Source of the DNA: JAAZMX01 sp035388025
Lineage (GTDB): Bacteria > Patescibacteriota > Patescibacteriia > UBA2196 > GWA2-42-15
Direction of reading: 5' to 3'
Length of the DNA stretch: 48,620 nt
NCBI GenBank assembly: GCA_035388025.1
Contig: DAOOPA010000001.1
Span: 1 to 48,620, forward strand
Program-made: the position numbers and the translations under genes
Notes under the pieces: model-generated
The model's database searches: none
What the model was told of the DNA's origin: nothing
What the model saw: the letters and a program-made list of their open reading frames with translations, nothing else
In this document: one piece after another, positions 21,680 to 30,564 of the stretch
Position numbering within the stretch: the stretch's first letter is position 1
Layout of the letters: every line of letters begins with the position of its first letter

Positions 21680-22963
21680 TTATTTGACGATTTTTCCTTT
21701 GAGCCAGTCAATGACTTTTTTGTTGGCAATTGATTGGGCGAGATATCCGCGGTAGTCTTTCGATTTGACTTGAGAGAGAAGTTCATCATTATCCGAATAA
21801 AGATCAGTTATTTTTTTAAGCTCAAGATCAATTTCTTGCTCTTCGGCCTTAATTTTTTCCGCCTGGATGATGGCGCGCGTGGTCAGAATGCTTTTGGCGC
21901 GCAGTTCGGCCTGGGGGCGCAGATCTTTTTTGAATTCATCTTCGGTTTTGTTCATATTGGTGAGCCAAGTAGCAAGGGAGAGACCTTTGCCAGCGAGATC
22001 ATCTTCCAGCTCGTGCATCATGAGGTGGAGCTCGTTTTCAATAAGTTTTTCCGGTAACTCGGGAAAAGTTATTTTTTCAATGACTAATTTGAGCAGATCG
22101 TTTTCCAATTTACGATCAGCCTTGTTTTGTTTTTCCAGAGTCAGATTATTAGTGATTTGTTTTTTTAATTCAGCCAAATTTTGGAAGCGGCCGAGACTCT
22201 TGGCGAAAGCGTCATTAATTTCAGGAACATCTAGTCGATAGACACCTTTGACGGTGATAGTAAAGTCACAAGTTTTGCCGGCAAAGTTTTTTTGAAAATA
22301 ATCTTTAGGGAAGGGAAGAGAAAAGCTTTTTTGTTTACCAGCCGAGAGCCCGATAATTTGTTCTTCAAAACCGGGGACCATATGATGTTCACCCAGAAAG
22401 ACAGCAAAGTCTTTTTGGGTGGCATTTTCTTGGGGGACGCCAGCTAGAGATATTTGATAGTCTAATTTTACCAAATCATCGTTTTTGGCTGGACGGGCTT
22501 CTAGGATTTCTGTAGCCCGAGATTTGGCCAGTTGTTCCAAAAAGGTAGTGACTTCTTGGTCATCAACGGAAACATCAGGTCTGGGCAAAGAGAGATCGTT
22601 TAAATCTGGCAGGGTAATGGCGGGGAGAATAGTAACCTTGGCAGTATAAATAAGATCATTGTCGGGAGCCATTTTTTGAACATTGATTTCTGGCTGGCCA
22701 AGGGTGTTGAGTTCTTTTTGGTTGACAGCCTCGATAAAAGTGTGGGTAATTATTTCCGAGAGGGCGTGCTCCAAGATGGCCGTTGCTCCAATTTTTTGCC
22801 TGACAATGTCGTAAGGCGCATGGCCGGGACGAAAACCCTCCAGTTTGAGGGTCTCGGAAAGCTGGCGGGCGGCCGAGAGCATAAATTTTTCATATTCTTT
22901 GGGCAAGACAATAATAGTTATTTCCATTTCTGATAAGGGGAGATTTTTGAGGCTGATATTCAT
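21680..22963 (-). CDS. tig: Trigger factor (427 aa)
   Basis: Ribosome-associated chaperone and peptidyl-prolyl isomerase. The N-terminal ribosome-binding domain carries GFRPGHAP (about residues 43-50), the FRK-loop signature. An FKBP-type PPIase domain spans about residues 155-240 (DLVKLDYQISL, FAVFLGEHHMVPGFEEQI). The helical C-terminal arms follow (about 250-427). Length is normal. Monocistronic with a clear terminator. ATG 22963 is the first start. Confidence 0.95.
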   Translation of the reverse strand: MNISLKNLPLSEMEITIIVLPKEYEKFMLSAARQLSETLKLEGFRPGHAPYDIVRQKIGATAILEHALSEIITHTFIEAVNQKELNTLGQPEINVQKMAPDNDLIYTAKVTILPAITLPDLNDLSLPRPDVSVDDQEVTTFLEQLAKSRATEILEARPAKNDDLVKLDYQISLAGVPQENATQKDFAVFLGEHHMVPGFEEQIIGLSAGKQKSFSLPFPKDYFQKNFAGKTCDFTITVKGVYRLDVPEINDAFAKSLGRFQNLAELKKQITNNLTLEKQNKADRKLENDLLKLVIEKITFPELPEKLIENELHLMMHELEDDLAGKGLSLATWLTNMNKTEDEFKKDLRPQAELRAKSILTTRAIIQAEKIKAEEQEIDLELKKITDLYSDNDELLSQVKSKDYRGYLAQSIANKKVIDWLKGKIVK

Positions 22964-23094
22964 AAAAGAAGATTAATTAGTTAAATATCATCTTAGCATT
23001 TTATAGAGATAAGACAAGGGGGCTGGGTTAAAAAGGTTGACCAAGAGCGTCATTATTGGTAATATCCAGACAGTAAAAACAAAGAAGTAAAAAG

Positions 23095-24525
23095 ATGAAA
23101 AAAGAAGGATTAAAATTTTTTATTTTTGTTTCAGCGCTTGCTTTAATATTGACAGCGGCTGTTTTGGTTTTGACGAAAGATGGGGAACAAGGAAGTCGTT
23201 TGTGGCGTTATGTGCCAGAAGGGACGACAGTATTTTTGGAGCTTGATCTAACGGAGAGTAAATTAAAAAATTATTTAATAGAAAACGAGAAGGCAAAAGA
23301 GGCGTTGGAAAATTTTTTAATGGATCAAGGGCTACCTGCGGAAATTTGGGATGCTGGTGTCCAGATTCAAAGAGTGGCTTGGTTTGTGGCGCCGACCGGG
23401 GAAGCCAAAAAAGCAGAGGGTTGGGTGATTCAAGGCAAAAATGATATCGGCCAGTTGAGTGCTTTTCTAAAAAATTTTTATTTTAAATTTATTGACGATA
23501 AGGTGGCGGTGATTGCTTCTTCTAAAGATGTTTTGGCACAAGCCATGAAAGATTCAAATTTTAATAATTTGGAGGTGCAAATGACTAACCAGTCACAAGA
23601 TAATTTTGCTTATGGTTTTTGGAAGGCTGATGATTTTTTTAAAGAACCAGAATGGAATGATATTTTTAAGGAAATTTTTGACCAAGATGAAGGGGGATTG
23701 TTTTATGGGCAAGCAAGAGTAGACAATGATGGAAGGGTGGTTTTTTCTCTTAAGACGCCATTGAGGCTAAGGGACAAGGTGACAGACTCATTGATAGAAG
23801 CAGGGGGGCAAAAAAAATATTTTAGCAAGGCAGTGACATTTAATGTGGGGGGGTTAAAAAATTTTTGGCAACAGATATTGAGAGTCAGCGGAGAGGATGG
23901 GGCGTCATTTGAGGCAGTAGAGAATTATTTAAATGATAAATATAAAATAGAGGCAAAGGAGCTGTATACAATTTTTGAACTACCATTTAATTTAGTGGTT
24001 CGGCCCAGGGAAAAAATTGAAAGCATAGATAATTTGTGGCAATGGAACAAGAATGATTACGCCGTGGTAACGGAAATAGATGAGGGTGCGAAGAGAGAGT
24101 CGGTGGTGCGTAACTGGGAGACCTTGTTGATTAATTATTTAGCTTTTAAATTTCCAGAGCGGCGAGAAAAAATATTGCCAGACAAAACTCGGGGAGAAGA
24201 AATTGTGGTGGCTCCGGAAAAATTTAAATTAGAGAGCGAGGCTGTGCTGGGTGGAGAAATCAGATCGGTCAAGGTAGGCGATTTTGAGTTGGGTTATGCC
24301 TTGGCTGATAAGATGCTGGTTATTTTTAATTCGGCTGACTTGGCAAAAAAAATTATAACAGAGAGCGCTGAGCAAAAAGACAATTCAAATGAAAAGATAA
24401 AAAGCCAGGGGGTTGGGGATACGGAAATTTTGCCGCTCTCTTACTTCCTCTTCGCTGATTGGTTTGGCTGGACAGTGAGAGCTGATAATAATTATTTGGC
24501 GATTGATGGTTTTTTGGCAGATTAG
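23095..24525 (+). CDS. DUF3352-like anchored protein (476 aa)
   Basis: An N-terminal membrane anchor (residues 8-27) is followed by a large extracytoplasmic region. VPEGTTVFLELDLTESKLKNYL (about 41-62) and the following alternating strand/helix pattern resemble DUF3352 proteins, whose function is unknown. It contains no obvious catalytic motif and no Cys. ATG 23095 is preceded by AAAGAAGTAAAAAG, a weak SD. It stands alone upstream of the large ncRNA. Confidence 0.6.
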   Translation: MKKEGLKFFIFVSALALILTAAVLVLTKDGEQGSRLWRYVPEGTTVFLELDLTESKLKNYLIENEKAKEALENFLMDQGLPAEIWDAGVQIQRVAWFVAPTGEAKKAEGWVIQGKNDIGQLSAFLKNFYFKFIDDKVAVIASSKDVLAQAMKDSNFNNLEVQMTNQSQDNFAYGFWKADDFFKEPEWNDIFKEIFDQDEGGLFYGQARVDNDGRVVFSLKTPLRLRDKVTDSLIEAGGQKKYFSKAVTFNVGGLKNFWQQILRVSGEDGASFEAVENYLNDKYKIEAKELYTIFELPFNLVVRPREKIESIDNLWQWNKNDYAVVTEIDEGAKRESVVRNWETLLINYLAFKFPERREKILPDKTRGEEIVVAPEKFKLESEAVLGGEIRSVKVGDFELGYALADKMLVIFNSADLAKKIITESAEQKDNSNEKIKSQGVGDTEILPLSYFLFADWFGWTVRADNNYLAIDGFLAD

Positions 24526-24664
24526 AAGAGTATAAGCGATGGTGGAGTAGAAAAAATTTATGGTGATACTATCAAGGGAATGGGAAAGCCGAAAATTGTG
24601 GATAAGTTGATTGAGAAAATAAAAATTAATAAAAAATGTTGGAAAAATTTAGGATTCGTCAGCG

Positions 24665-24693
24665 TTGACGGAAGATTTAAAACATGCTATACT
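24665..24693 (+). promoter_or_regulatory. Strong promoter of the large ncRNA
   Basis: TTGACG (24665-24670), a 17-base spacer and TATACT (24688-24693). The -10 and spacing match the promoter at 17356. Transcription should start near 24700. Confidence 0.85.
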
Positions 24694-24699
24694 TATAGT

Positions 24700-25100
24700 G
24701 TAAGTGTTTTTTGGACATTTATTTCACGGCAAAGAATAATTGTTCCAAAATAAAATAAAAAGCAAAAACAAAATTTGGAATAGTTATTCTTTACTGTTCG
24801 TAAAAGGTTCCTGGAGCCACGAGAACCTGTACGACAAAAATAAAACAAAAATAAAAAGGTAACTTTTTATCCCATAAGGATAGAGGGATTACCACAAGAA
24901 CGGTAAAGAATAAATAGCTTTTTGACAAATCGGCCCAAAAAGCACTTCATCCCTAATCAGGAAAATCTTGGCCGCGCACCACCATTTGTATTTTTGAGAA
25001 AGAGAATATAGATGCCGGTGCGCTCCAAGTCCCACTAGGGATTTGGGGGCGTGTAACCTCATTTATCAATTTTTAATTGGGGGCTTACCGCCCCCTTTTT
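24700..25100 (+). ncRNA. Unidentified large structured ncRNA (about 400 nt)
   Basis: Bracketed by a near-consensus promoter and a strong terminator, with no credible ORF. Helices seen: 24732-24749 with 24774-24791 (18 bp, two G-U pairs); 24786-24799 with 24898-24911 (14 bp), which overlaps the first and may be an alternative pairing; AGGTTC/GAACCT (24805-24828); GGTAA/TTACC enclosing TATCC/GGATA (24858-24893); GCTTTTTG/CAAAAAGC (24917-24943); GCGCACC/GGTGCGC (24974-25023); CCAAGTCCC/GGGATTTGG (25025-25046). A-rich linkers join them. I see no conserved cores of RNase P, tmRNA, SRP or 6S RNA. The helices are direct observations; the identity is unknown. Confidence 0.75.
25079..25100 (+). terminator. 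Terminator of the large ncRNA
   Basis: GGGGGC and GCCCCC pair around TTACC, followed by TTTTTG. Confidence 0.93.
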
Positions 25101-25140
25101 GTTTCTTGAAAAAAGATAGATAAAGGTTTAGGATGATAAT

Positions 25141-26691
25141 ATGAAACAGGAAAACTTGAAAAAAATAATAAGACAATTAAAATGTGACGGTTTTTTGTCG
25201 TGGCAAGAGAAGGTGGAAAAAAATGGTGGAGAGATTTTTTTGGTGGGTGGAGCGGTAAGAGATGCATTACTTGGAAACAAGAAAGTCAAAGATTATGATT
25301 TTGTGGTGAGGGGAGTGGAAATTGAGAAGTTGGAAAAAATATTGGCGAGCTTGGGGCGAGTGGAGTTGGTGGGAAAAAATTTCGGTGTTTATAAATTTAT
25401 GCCCACTGGCAAAAAAATGAAAATTGCTTTTGACATTGCTTTGCCGCGGACAGAGATTTCTTTGGCAACCGGCGGTTACAAAGATTTTAAAATCAGCTAT
25501 GACCATCGTTTGAAAATAGAAGATGATTTGGGCCGGCGCGATTTCACGATTAACGCGTTGGCTTGGAATTTGAAAAGAGAAGAATTAATTGATGAGTTTG
25601 GAGGGGGCAAAGATTTGAAGCAAGGATTCATTCGGACAGTCGGCAACGCCCAGGAAAGATTTCAAGAAGATTATTCTCGGATGTTTCGGGGTATTCGTTT
25701 TGCTTGCCAGCTGGATTTCAGGATAGAGGATAAGACTTGGACGGCAATTAAAAAAATGATTAAAAAGATAAATGAAGAGCGAGACGGAGAAAGAATCGTG
25801 CCCTACGAGGTTGTAGGCGAGGAAATTTTAAAAGCGTTTGTTTATAATCCCACAGAGGCATTTGATTTGATGGATAAATCGGGGGTGATAAAAGAGACCA
25901 TGCCGGAACTTTTGGAAATGAAAAACTGTCCACAGCCAAAAAATTGGCATAGCGAAGGAGATGTGTGGACGCATACCAGATTATGTTTAAAAAACTTAAA
26001 TAGTGAGGCGTTTCGAGAAAGGTTTAGTCAAGAAATTATATTTGGGGAACAAGACAAAAGACAAAAGGCAAAAGGCAAAAGTAAGGAAGGATTGTATGGG
26101 GCGGAATTGGTGATGGCAGTATTATTTCACGATGTCGGAAAGCCATTAACAATAACAACGCCGGAAAAGGATGGCGCGGACAGAATCAGATTTAGCGGGC
26201 ATGATGAGCTGGGGGCGAAGATGGCAGAAGAGATTTTTAAGAAATTGAAATTATCAGCAGGGCCAGATTTTGATTTTGAGCCGGAGCGGGCGAGTTGGCT
26301 CATACGCAAACACCTTTTGTTTGGAGTAGAGAGAATAAAGGAAATGAAAGTCTCAACCATAGAAAAATATTTTTTTAGTGAGAAATATAGCGGAGAAGAC
26401 CTACTAAAATTGGGGTTTGTTGATAGCTTGTCTTCGATTCGTGATAGCGGGGGGCCATTTTTAGAGAGTTTTGATTTGATGGTGGAAAGAATTAATGAAT
26501 TGAAAAAGTTGGGCAAAGGTAGACAATTACCAAAACCGTTTTTGGATGGGAATGAAGTAATGAAGATTTTAAAGATAAAACCTGGGAAAAAGGTGGGTAA
26601 GATTTTGGAAGAGTTGAGGGAAAAGCAGTTGGCGGGGAAGATTAGAAATAAAAAAGAGGCGGAGAGGGAAATTAGGAAGGTAGGCAGGTAG
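25141..26691 (+). CDS. cca: CCA tRNA nucleotidyltransferase / poly(A) polymerase family with HD domain (516 aa)
   Basis: Adds or repairs the 3' CCA of tRNA. The class II nucleotidyltransferase head has FLVGGAVRDALLGNKKVKDYD (about residues 30-50) with the catalytic D-x-D, and RRDFTINALAWNL (about 131-143). The tRNA-binding middle is followed by an HD phosphohydrolase domain (VLFHDVGKPLT, about residues 326-336). An in-frame repeat (QDKRQKAKGKSKEG, about residues 304-317) interrupts the region between domains. Needed here because four of the nine tRNAs lack an encoded CCA. A poly(A) polymerase role is possible. Confidence 0.92.
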   Translation: MKQENLKKIIRQLKCDGFLSWQEKVEKNGGEIFLVGGAVRDALLGNKKVKDYDFVVRGVEIEKLEKILASLGRVELVGKNFGVYKFMPTGKKMKIAFDIALPRTEISLATGGYKDFKISYDHRLKIEDDLGRRDFTINALAWNLKREELIDEFGGGKDLKQGFIRTVGNAQERFQEDYSRMFRGIRFACQLDFRIEDKTWTAIKKMIKKINEERDGERIVPYEVVGEEILKAFVYNPTEAFDLMDKSGVIKETMPELLEMKNCPQPKNWHSEGDVWTHTRLCLKNLNSEAFRERFSQEIIFGEQDKRQKAKGKSKEGLYGAELVMAVLFHDVGKPLTITTPEKDGADRIRFSGHDELGAKMAEEIFKKLKLSAGPDFDFEPERASWLIRKHLLFGVERIKEMKVSTIEKYFFSEKYSGEDLLKLGFVDSLSSIRDSGGPFLESFDLMVERINELKKLGKGRQLPKPFLDGNEVMKILKIKPGKKVGKILEELREKQLAGKIRNKKEAEREIRKVGR

Positions 26692-26692
26692 G

Positions 26693-26820
26693 GCGGTAGA
26701 TAAGTAGACGGGTAGGGAAATAGAATAGAAACAAATTGAAATAAATGGAAATAGGTGGAAATAAATTGTTAGATTGTTTCATTGCTTCATTGCTATATTG
26801 TTAAATTATTAAATTGTTAA
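26693..26820. repeat. AT- and GGTAG-type repeat cluster
   Basis: Directly after the cca stop: GGTAGGCAGGTAGGGCGGTAG, AAATGGAAATAGGTGGAAAT, then tandem ATTGTTTCATTGCTTCATTG and ATTGTTAAATT units up to the rluD-type gene. Similar units occur at 16209-16240, 34605-34650, 42380-42424 and 47270-47320. Confidence 0.7.
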
Positions 26821-26831
26821 TCGGCGATATT

Positions 26832-27785
26832 ATGAAATTTGTAGTTAGACAAGAAAATAGCGGGCAGAGGTTAGACCGTTTTTTACAAGGTAAGTTGGCC
26901 GATTTGTCGCGGGCGCAGATACAGAAAATGATTAAGGGCGGAGAGATCATGGTGAATGGAGAGACGGTGGCGGCGCATTATTTTTTGAAAGAAGGGGATT
27001 TGGTGCAAGGCAAAAGGCAAAAGGCCACCGCAGATGCGGGGCAGGCAAAAGGTAAAAATGAAGGTCAAAATCCAAAAGTTGATGGATTAAGAGTTAGGAT
27101 AGAAATTGTGGCAGAAGAGAGGGATTATATAATTGTTAATAAGCCGGCGGGGATGGTAGTACACCACGACAACCAACACAAGAGCGGAATATTGGTGGAT
27201 TGGTTAGTCAAAAAATATCCGGAGATAAAAAAAGTGGGCGATGATGAAAAGCGGCCAGGAATAGTTCATCGTCTAGACAAGGATGTTTCTGGACTGATGG
27301 TTGTGGCCAGAAATCAAGAAATGTTTGAATATCTAAAAAAACAATTTCAGGAGAGAAGGGTGGAAAAGGAATATCAGGGTTTGGTGCACGGGGTGGTGGT
27401 CAAAGATGAAGAATTGATAGATCGGCCGCTCGGTCGGACGGCCAGCGGAGTGATGGGGGTGGGATTTAAAAGTAAAAAAAGCCGGGAAGCAGGAACTCAA
27501 TATAGAGTGACGGAAAGATTTAAGAATTTTACGTTGTTAAAAATAAAAATTTTGACCGGTCGGACGCACCAGATCAGGGCACACATGAAATCAATCGGGC
27601 ACAGTTTGGTTGGTGATACAATATATGTGACGCGTGATGTGAAGAGGAAAAAACAACAGGTGCCTTTGGGGCGCGTATGGCTCTATGCCGTTCGGCTCGG
27701 ATTTAAAGACTTGGAAGGAAACTGGAAAGAATATAAAGTGAAGAGGCCAAAAGAATTGGAAGAGTTTTTGGGGGCATGCAAATAA
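26832..27785 (+). CDS. RluD-family pseudouridine synthase with S4 domain (317 aa)
   Basis: Isomerises uridine to pseudouridine in rRNA. An S4 RNA-binding domain is at residues 8-55 (RLDRFLQGKLADLSRAQIQ). The catalytic block PGIVHRLDKDVSGLMVVAR (about residues 138-156) contains the active Asp in HRLD. GRTHQIRAHM (about 244-253) is also diagnostic. I start at ATG 26832, because the upstream frame is repeat sequence. Between the S4 and catalytic domains an in-frame repeat-like stretch (GKRQKATADAGQAKGKN) lengthens the linker. Exact target (RluC or RluD type) is undecided. Confidence 0.93.
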   Translation: MKFVVRQENSGQRLDRFLQGKLADLSRAQIQKMIKGGEIMVNGETVAAHYFLKEGDLVQGKRQKATADAGQAKGKNEGQNPKVDGLRVRIEIVAEERDYIIVNKPAGMVVHHDNQHKSGILVDWLVKKYPEIKKVGDDEKRPGIVHRLDKDVSGLMVVARNQEMFEYLKKQFQERRVEKEYQGLVHGVVVKDEELIDRPLGRTASGVMGVGFKSKKSREAGTQYRVTERFKNFTLLKIKILTGRTHQIRAHMKSIGHSLVGDTIYVTRDVKRKKQQVPLGRVWLYAVRLGFKDLEGNWKEYKVKRPKELEEFLGACK

Positions 27786-27888
27786 CGATGCGAATAAGCG
27801 CAAATATCATGCGAATATTAAAATTAAGCAGTGAGTGATAAAAAATAGCGAGGCAAGTATTTGGTATAGAGTATTTATTTTTATAATT

Positions 27889-28458
27889 ATGAAAAAAACT
27901 TTTAAAATAATTGTTATTTTTGGGACATCTGGTTCGGGGCAGGACGCGGTGATTGAGGGGCTGATGGATAAGGGGTTAAAAGCAGTCAGAGTGATCACTA
28001 CCGTGACCAGAGAAAAAAGACCGGGAGAGAGATGGGGTAAACCATATTATTTTATTTCCAAAAAACAGTTTGAGAAAAAGCTCAAGGAGAATAAGTTTAT
28101 AGAATGGGACGAACATTATGGGGCTTATTATGGATTGTCTTATAGCGAGTTAGAGAGGGTGAAGAAAACCGGTAAAATAGTTTTATTAAAAACAGAGATG
28201 AGAGGAGCCTTAACTATTAAGAAAAAGATTCCTTCCGCAATTACTATTTTTATCAAGCCGCCGTCTTTGGGGGCGGCTCTGGGTAGACTCAAGAAGAGGG
28301 GGGAAAGCGCGGAGATAATCAAGAAGAGAACAGCAGAGATAAAGAATTATTTAAAGGCAGGGAATGATGATAAATTTGATTTCGTGGTAATAAATAAAGA
28401 AGGGAAGCTGGAAGAGACGATAGAAAAGGTGAAAAAGATAATTGGGGGTAGTATATAG
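27889..28458 (+). CDS. Guanylate kinase-like protein lacking the P-loop lysine (189 aa)
   Basis: The overall plan follows guanylate kinase: an N-terminal P-loop strand, TTVTREKRPGERWGKPYYFIS (the GMP-binding Arg/Tyr segment), FIEWDEHYGAYYGLS, and IFIKPPS followed by LKKRGESAEIIKKR. However, the Walker A reads GTSGSGQDAV where active kinases have GPSGVGKS or similar, so the phosphate-binding Lys is Gln. Activity is doubtful, and it may bind GMP or act as a regulator. I chose ATG 27889. It is 103 bases after the pseudouridine synthase and ends before a terminator. Confidence 0.8.
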   Translation: MKKTFKIIVIFGTSGSGQDAVIEGLMDKGLKAVRVITTVTREKRPGERWGKPYYFISKKQFEKKLKENKFIEWDEHYGAYYGLSYSELERVKKTGKIVLLKTEMRGALTIKKKIPSAITIFIKPPSLGAALGRLKKRGESAEIIKKRTAEIKNYLKAGNDDKFDFVVINKEGKLEETIEKVKKIIGGSI

Positions 28459-28460
28459 AG

Positions 28461-28492
28461 AAAAATACGGTTGGCTGAAGCCGTATTTTTTT
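28461..28492 (+). terminator. Terminator after the guanylate kinase-like gene
   Basis: AAAATACGG and CCGTATTTT flank a 10-nt loop, followed by TTTTTTT. Confidence 0.88.
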
Positions 28493-28500
28493 AATATTTT

Positions 28501-28680
28501 TTCTTTTGCCACTTTTTTAGAAAAAGTGGCGCAAAAATCGCCGCTGTATAAAAAGGCAGTAAATTCTGCACTGCGCTCGGGCGAAAGGCAAAACTCCCCC
28601 GCTCTTCGCGAAGGGCGGGGTCAAACAGTTGCCTTTCGTTTTCCCTCGCTCCGTTTGAATTTAATCTGCCTTTTTATAAT
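28501..28680. repeat. Large nested hairpin element
   Basis: A perfect 10-bp hairpin (GCCACTTTTT/AAAAAGTGGC, 28508-28530) is followed by nested arms: TATAAAAAGGCAG (28547) with CTGCCTTTTTATA (28666), AAATTC (28561) with GAATTT (28657), CGAAAGGCAA (28582) with TTGCCTTTCG (28629), and a CCCCGC/GCGGGG core. There is no real gene inside. A similarly built element is at 37472-37641. No transposase is present. Confidence 0.75.
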
Positions 28681-28751
28681 GCGGCCTTATTTATATAATT
28701 ATTTTAAATACTCATGGGAGTATTGACTCGGATAGAATTAGCAATTGGGTT

Positions 28752-28779
28752 TTGAGCTTGGCAATATCTTTGCTATAAT
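28752..28779 (+). promoter_or_regulatory. Promoter of the 2-oxoacid oxidoreductase operon
   Basis: TTGAGC (28752-28757), a 16-base spacer and a consensus TATAAT (28774-28779), about 30 bases before the ATG at 28809. Confidence 0.75.
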
Positions 28780-28808
28780 AAGGTTAGTAAAATATTAATA
28801 TAAGTTTA

Positions 28809-30551
28809 ATGGAGAATAAGATAGAAAAAAAAGAAGTGGCAATAAAAATTGGTGGGGAAGCCGGTTTTGGGATCAAGGCGGCGGGTTTGATTTTGGGCCG
28901 GGCGTTTTTTGGTGCTGGAGCGTATGTTTTTGGTTATAGCGAATATCCCTCTTTAATTCGCGGTGGGCATAATACCTATCAGCTGAATATTGGCGAGCAG
29001 CCGATCAACTCGGCGACCAAAATGATTGATGTCTTGGTGGCTTTGGACAGAAAAACAGCGGAGTCGCACAAAGAAGAAATAAAAGACGGAGGATTTATTA
29101 TTTTTGATGGATTGAATTTAGAGAGTAAAGATTGGGCGGGCATAAATTTGATTGATCTGCCCTTGGGCCAACTGGCGGAAGATAGTGGAGGGCTGGTGAT
29201 GCGTAATACAGTCGCCCTTGGGGCATTGATTTATATAATGAATTTTGAAACACGGTTGATAGAAGCGGAGATTGAGAAAAATTTTAAAAATAAAGGCCAA
29301 GGGGTGATTGAATCGAACAAGAAAGCGTTGGCGGCCGGCTATAATTATTTATTAAAAAATTATAAAGACAAAAGGGCGATCGAGGGGTGGAATTTTGAGA
29401 AAATAAAAAATAATAATAACTTTTTTTTGACCGGTAATGAAGCCACGGCTGAGGGTATGATACAAATCGGGTGTAATTTTTACGCCGCTTATCCGATGAC
29501 GCCGGCGACCTCCATTTTGCACGTTTTGATTGAGAAGCAAAAAGAGACGGTGATAGTGGTGCACCAGGCCGAGGATGAAATATCAGCCATTGGAGTAGCA
29601 CTTGGGGCGGCTCTCGCCGGAGCTAGGGCAGGGACTGGGACTTCAGGTGGTGGCTTTTCTTTGATGACAGAGAGCTTGGGACTCTCAGCAATAACCGAGA
29701 CGCCGGTCGTGGTGATAAATTCTCAGCGGCCGGCACCAGCAACGGGTTTACCAACTTGGACAGAGCAGGCGGATTTGAATTTTATGATCAATGCCTCGCA
29801 TGGGGAATTCCCCAGAATCGTGGTGGCGCCGGGTGATGCTGAAGAGGCCTTTTATTTAATACAAGAATCTTTTAATTGGGCGGAGAAGTGGCAGTTGCCG
29901 GTGATTGTGCTTTTGGATAAAATGTTATCAGAGTCAGACTTCACTTTGACTGGTTTAATTCGAGACAGAATTAAAATAAAAAGAGAGGGATTTTTGAGCG
30001 ACGGAGAATTACAAAGAATAGGACAGTATAAAAGATATGAAGTGACACTAAGCGGAGTGTCAAAAAGATCATTGCCGGGTCAGCCTGGCGGCGTGCATTT
30101 GGCTAACTCGGATGAGCATGACGAGGAGGGCTTTTCCAGTGAGGAGGCAGAGGTGCGGCGAAGTATGGCAGATAAGCGATTTGCTAAAATAAAATTAATT
30201 AATGGTGAATTGAAGGATCCGGAACTTTATGGCAAGAGAGAGGCGGAGTTGACTGTTGTGGGCTGGGGGTCGGTCAAGGGGGCGGTTTTGGACGCGATAA
30301 AAGAAGCTAAGAATAAAGAGATTAATTTTTTACACTTTAATTATTTATGGCCGTTTCCAGCAGAAAGGGTTAAAGCGGTTTTGAGTAAAGCTAAAAAGAT
30401 TTTATTGGTGGAGAATAATAAGACCGGGCAACTGGGCGATTTGATCCGGCAACAAACAGGAATAGAAATAAAAAATAGGTTTTTGAAATATGATGGCCGG
30501 CCGTTTTTTCGGGAGGAAATTGTTGATAGAATTAATGAATTAACGAATTAA
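28809..30551 (+). CDS. korA: 2-oxoacid:ferredoxin oxidoreductase, fused gamma-alpha subunit (580 aa)
   Basis: Oxidatively decarboxylates a 2-oxoacid to acyl-CoA with reduction of ferredoxin. The gamma domain comes first (EVAIKIGGEAGFGIKAAGLIL and SEYPSLIRGGHNT, residues 8-58), then the alpha domain (GNEATAEGMIQIGCNFYAAYPMTP, QAEDEISAIGVALGAALAG, TGTSGGGF). This is the KorA layout. A beta subunit follows 13 bases later. The substrate (2-oxoglutarate, pyruvate or other) is not certain, so the symbol reflects the layout only. There is no delta ferredoxin subunit here. Confidence 0.88.
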   Translation: MENKIEKKEVAIKIGGEAGFGIKAAGLILGRAFFGAGAYVFGYSEYPSLIRGGHNTYQLNIGEQPINSATKMIDVLVALDRKTAESHKEEIKDGGFIIFDGLNLESKDWAGINLIDLPLGQLAEDSGGLVMRNTVALGALIYIMNFETRLIEAEIEKNFKNKGQGVIESNKKALAAGYNYLLKNYKDKRAIEGWNFEKIKNNNNFFLTGNEATAEGMIQIGCNFYAAYPMTPATSILHVLIEKQKETVIVVHQAEDEISAIGVALGAALAGARAGTGTSGGGFSLMTESLGLSAITETPVVVINSQRPAPATGLPTWTEQADLNFMINASHGEFPRIVVAPGDAEEAFYLIQESFNWAEKWQLPVIVLLDKMLSESDFTLTGLIRDRIKIKREGFLSDGELQRIGQYKRYEVTLSGVSKRSLPGQPGGVHLANSDEHDEEGFSSEEAEVRRSMADKRFAKIKLINGELKDPELYGKREAELTVVGWGSVKGAVLDAIKEAKNKEINFLHFNYLWPFPAERVKAVLSKAKKILLVENNKTGQLGDLIRQQTGIEIKNRFLKYDGRPFFREEIVDRINELTN

Positions 30552-30564
30552 AGAATTGCGAATT

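Noticed and set aside
24700..25100. RNase P RNA or tmRNA
   Set aside because: The conserved P4/CRI-CRV blocks of RNase P and the tRNA-like ends and tag frame of tmRNA are not visible.
28442..28726. Open frame of 94 codons after the guanylate kinase-like gene
   Set aside because: It overlaps a terminator and a large nested hairpin, and its composition follows the repeat rather than codons.
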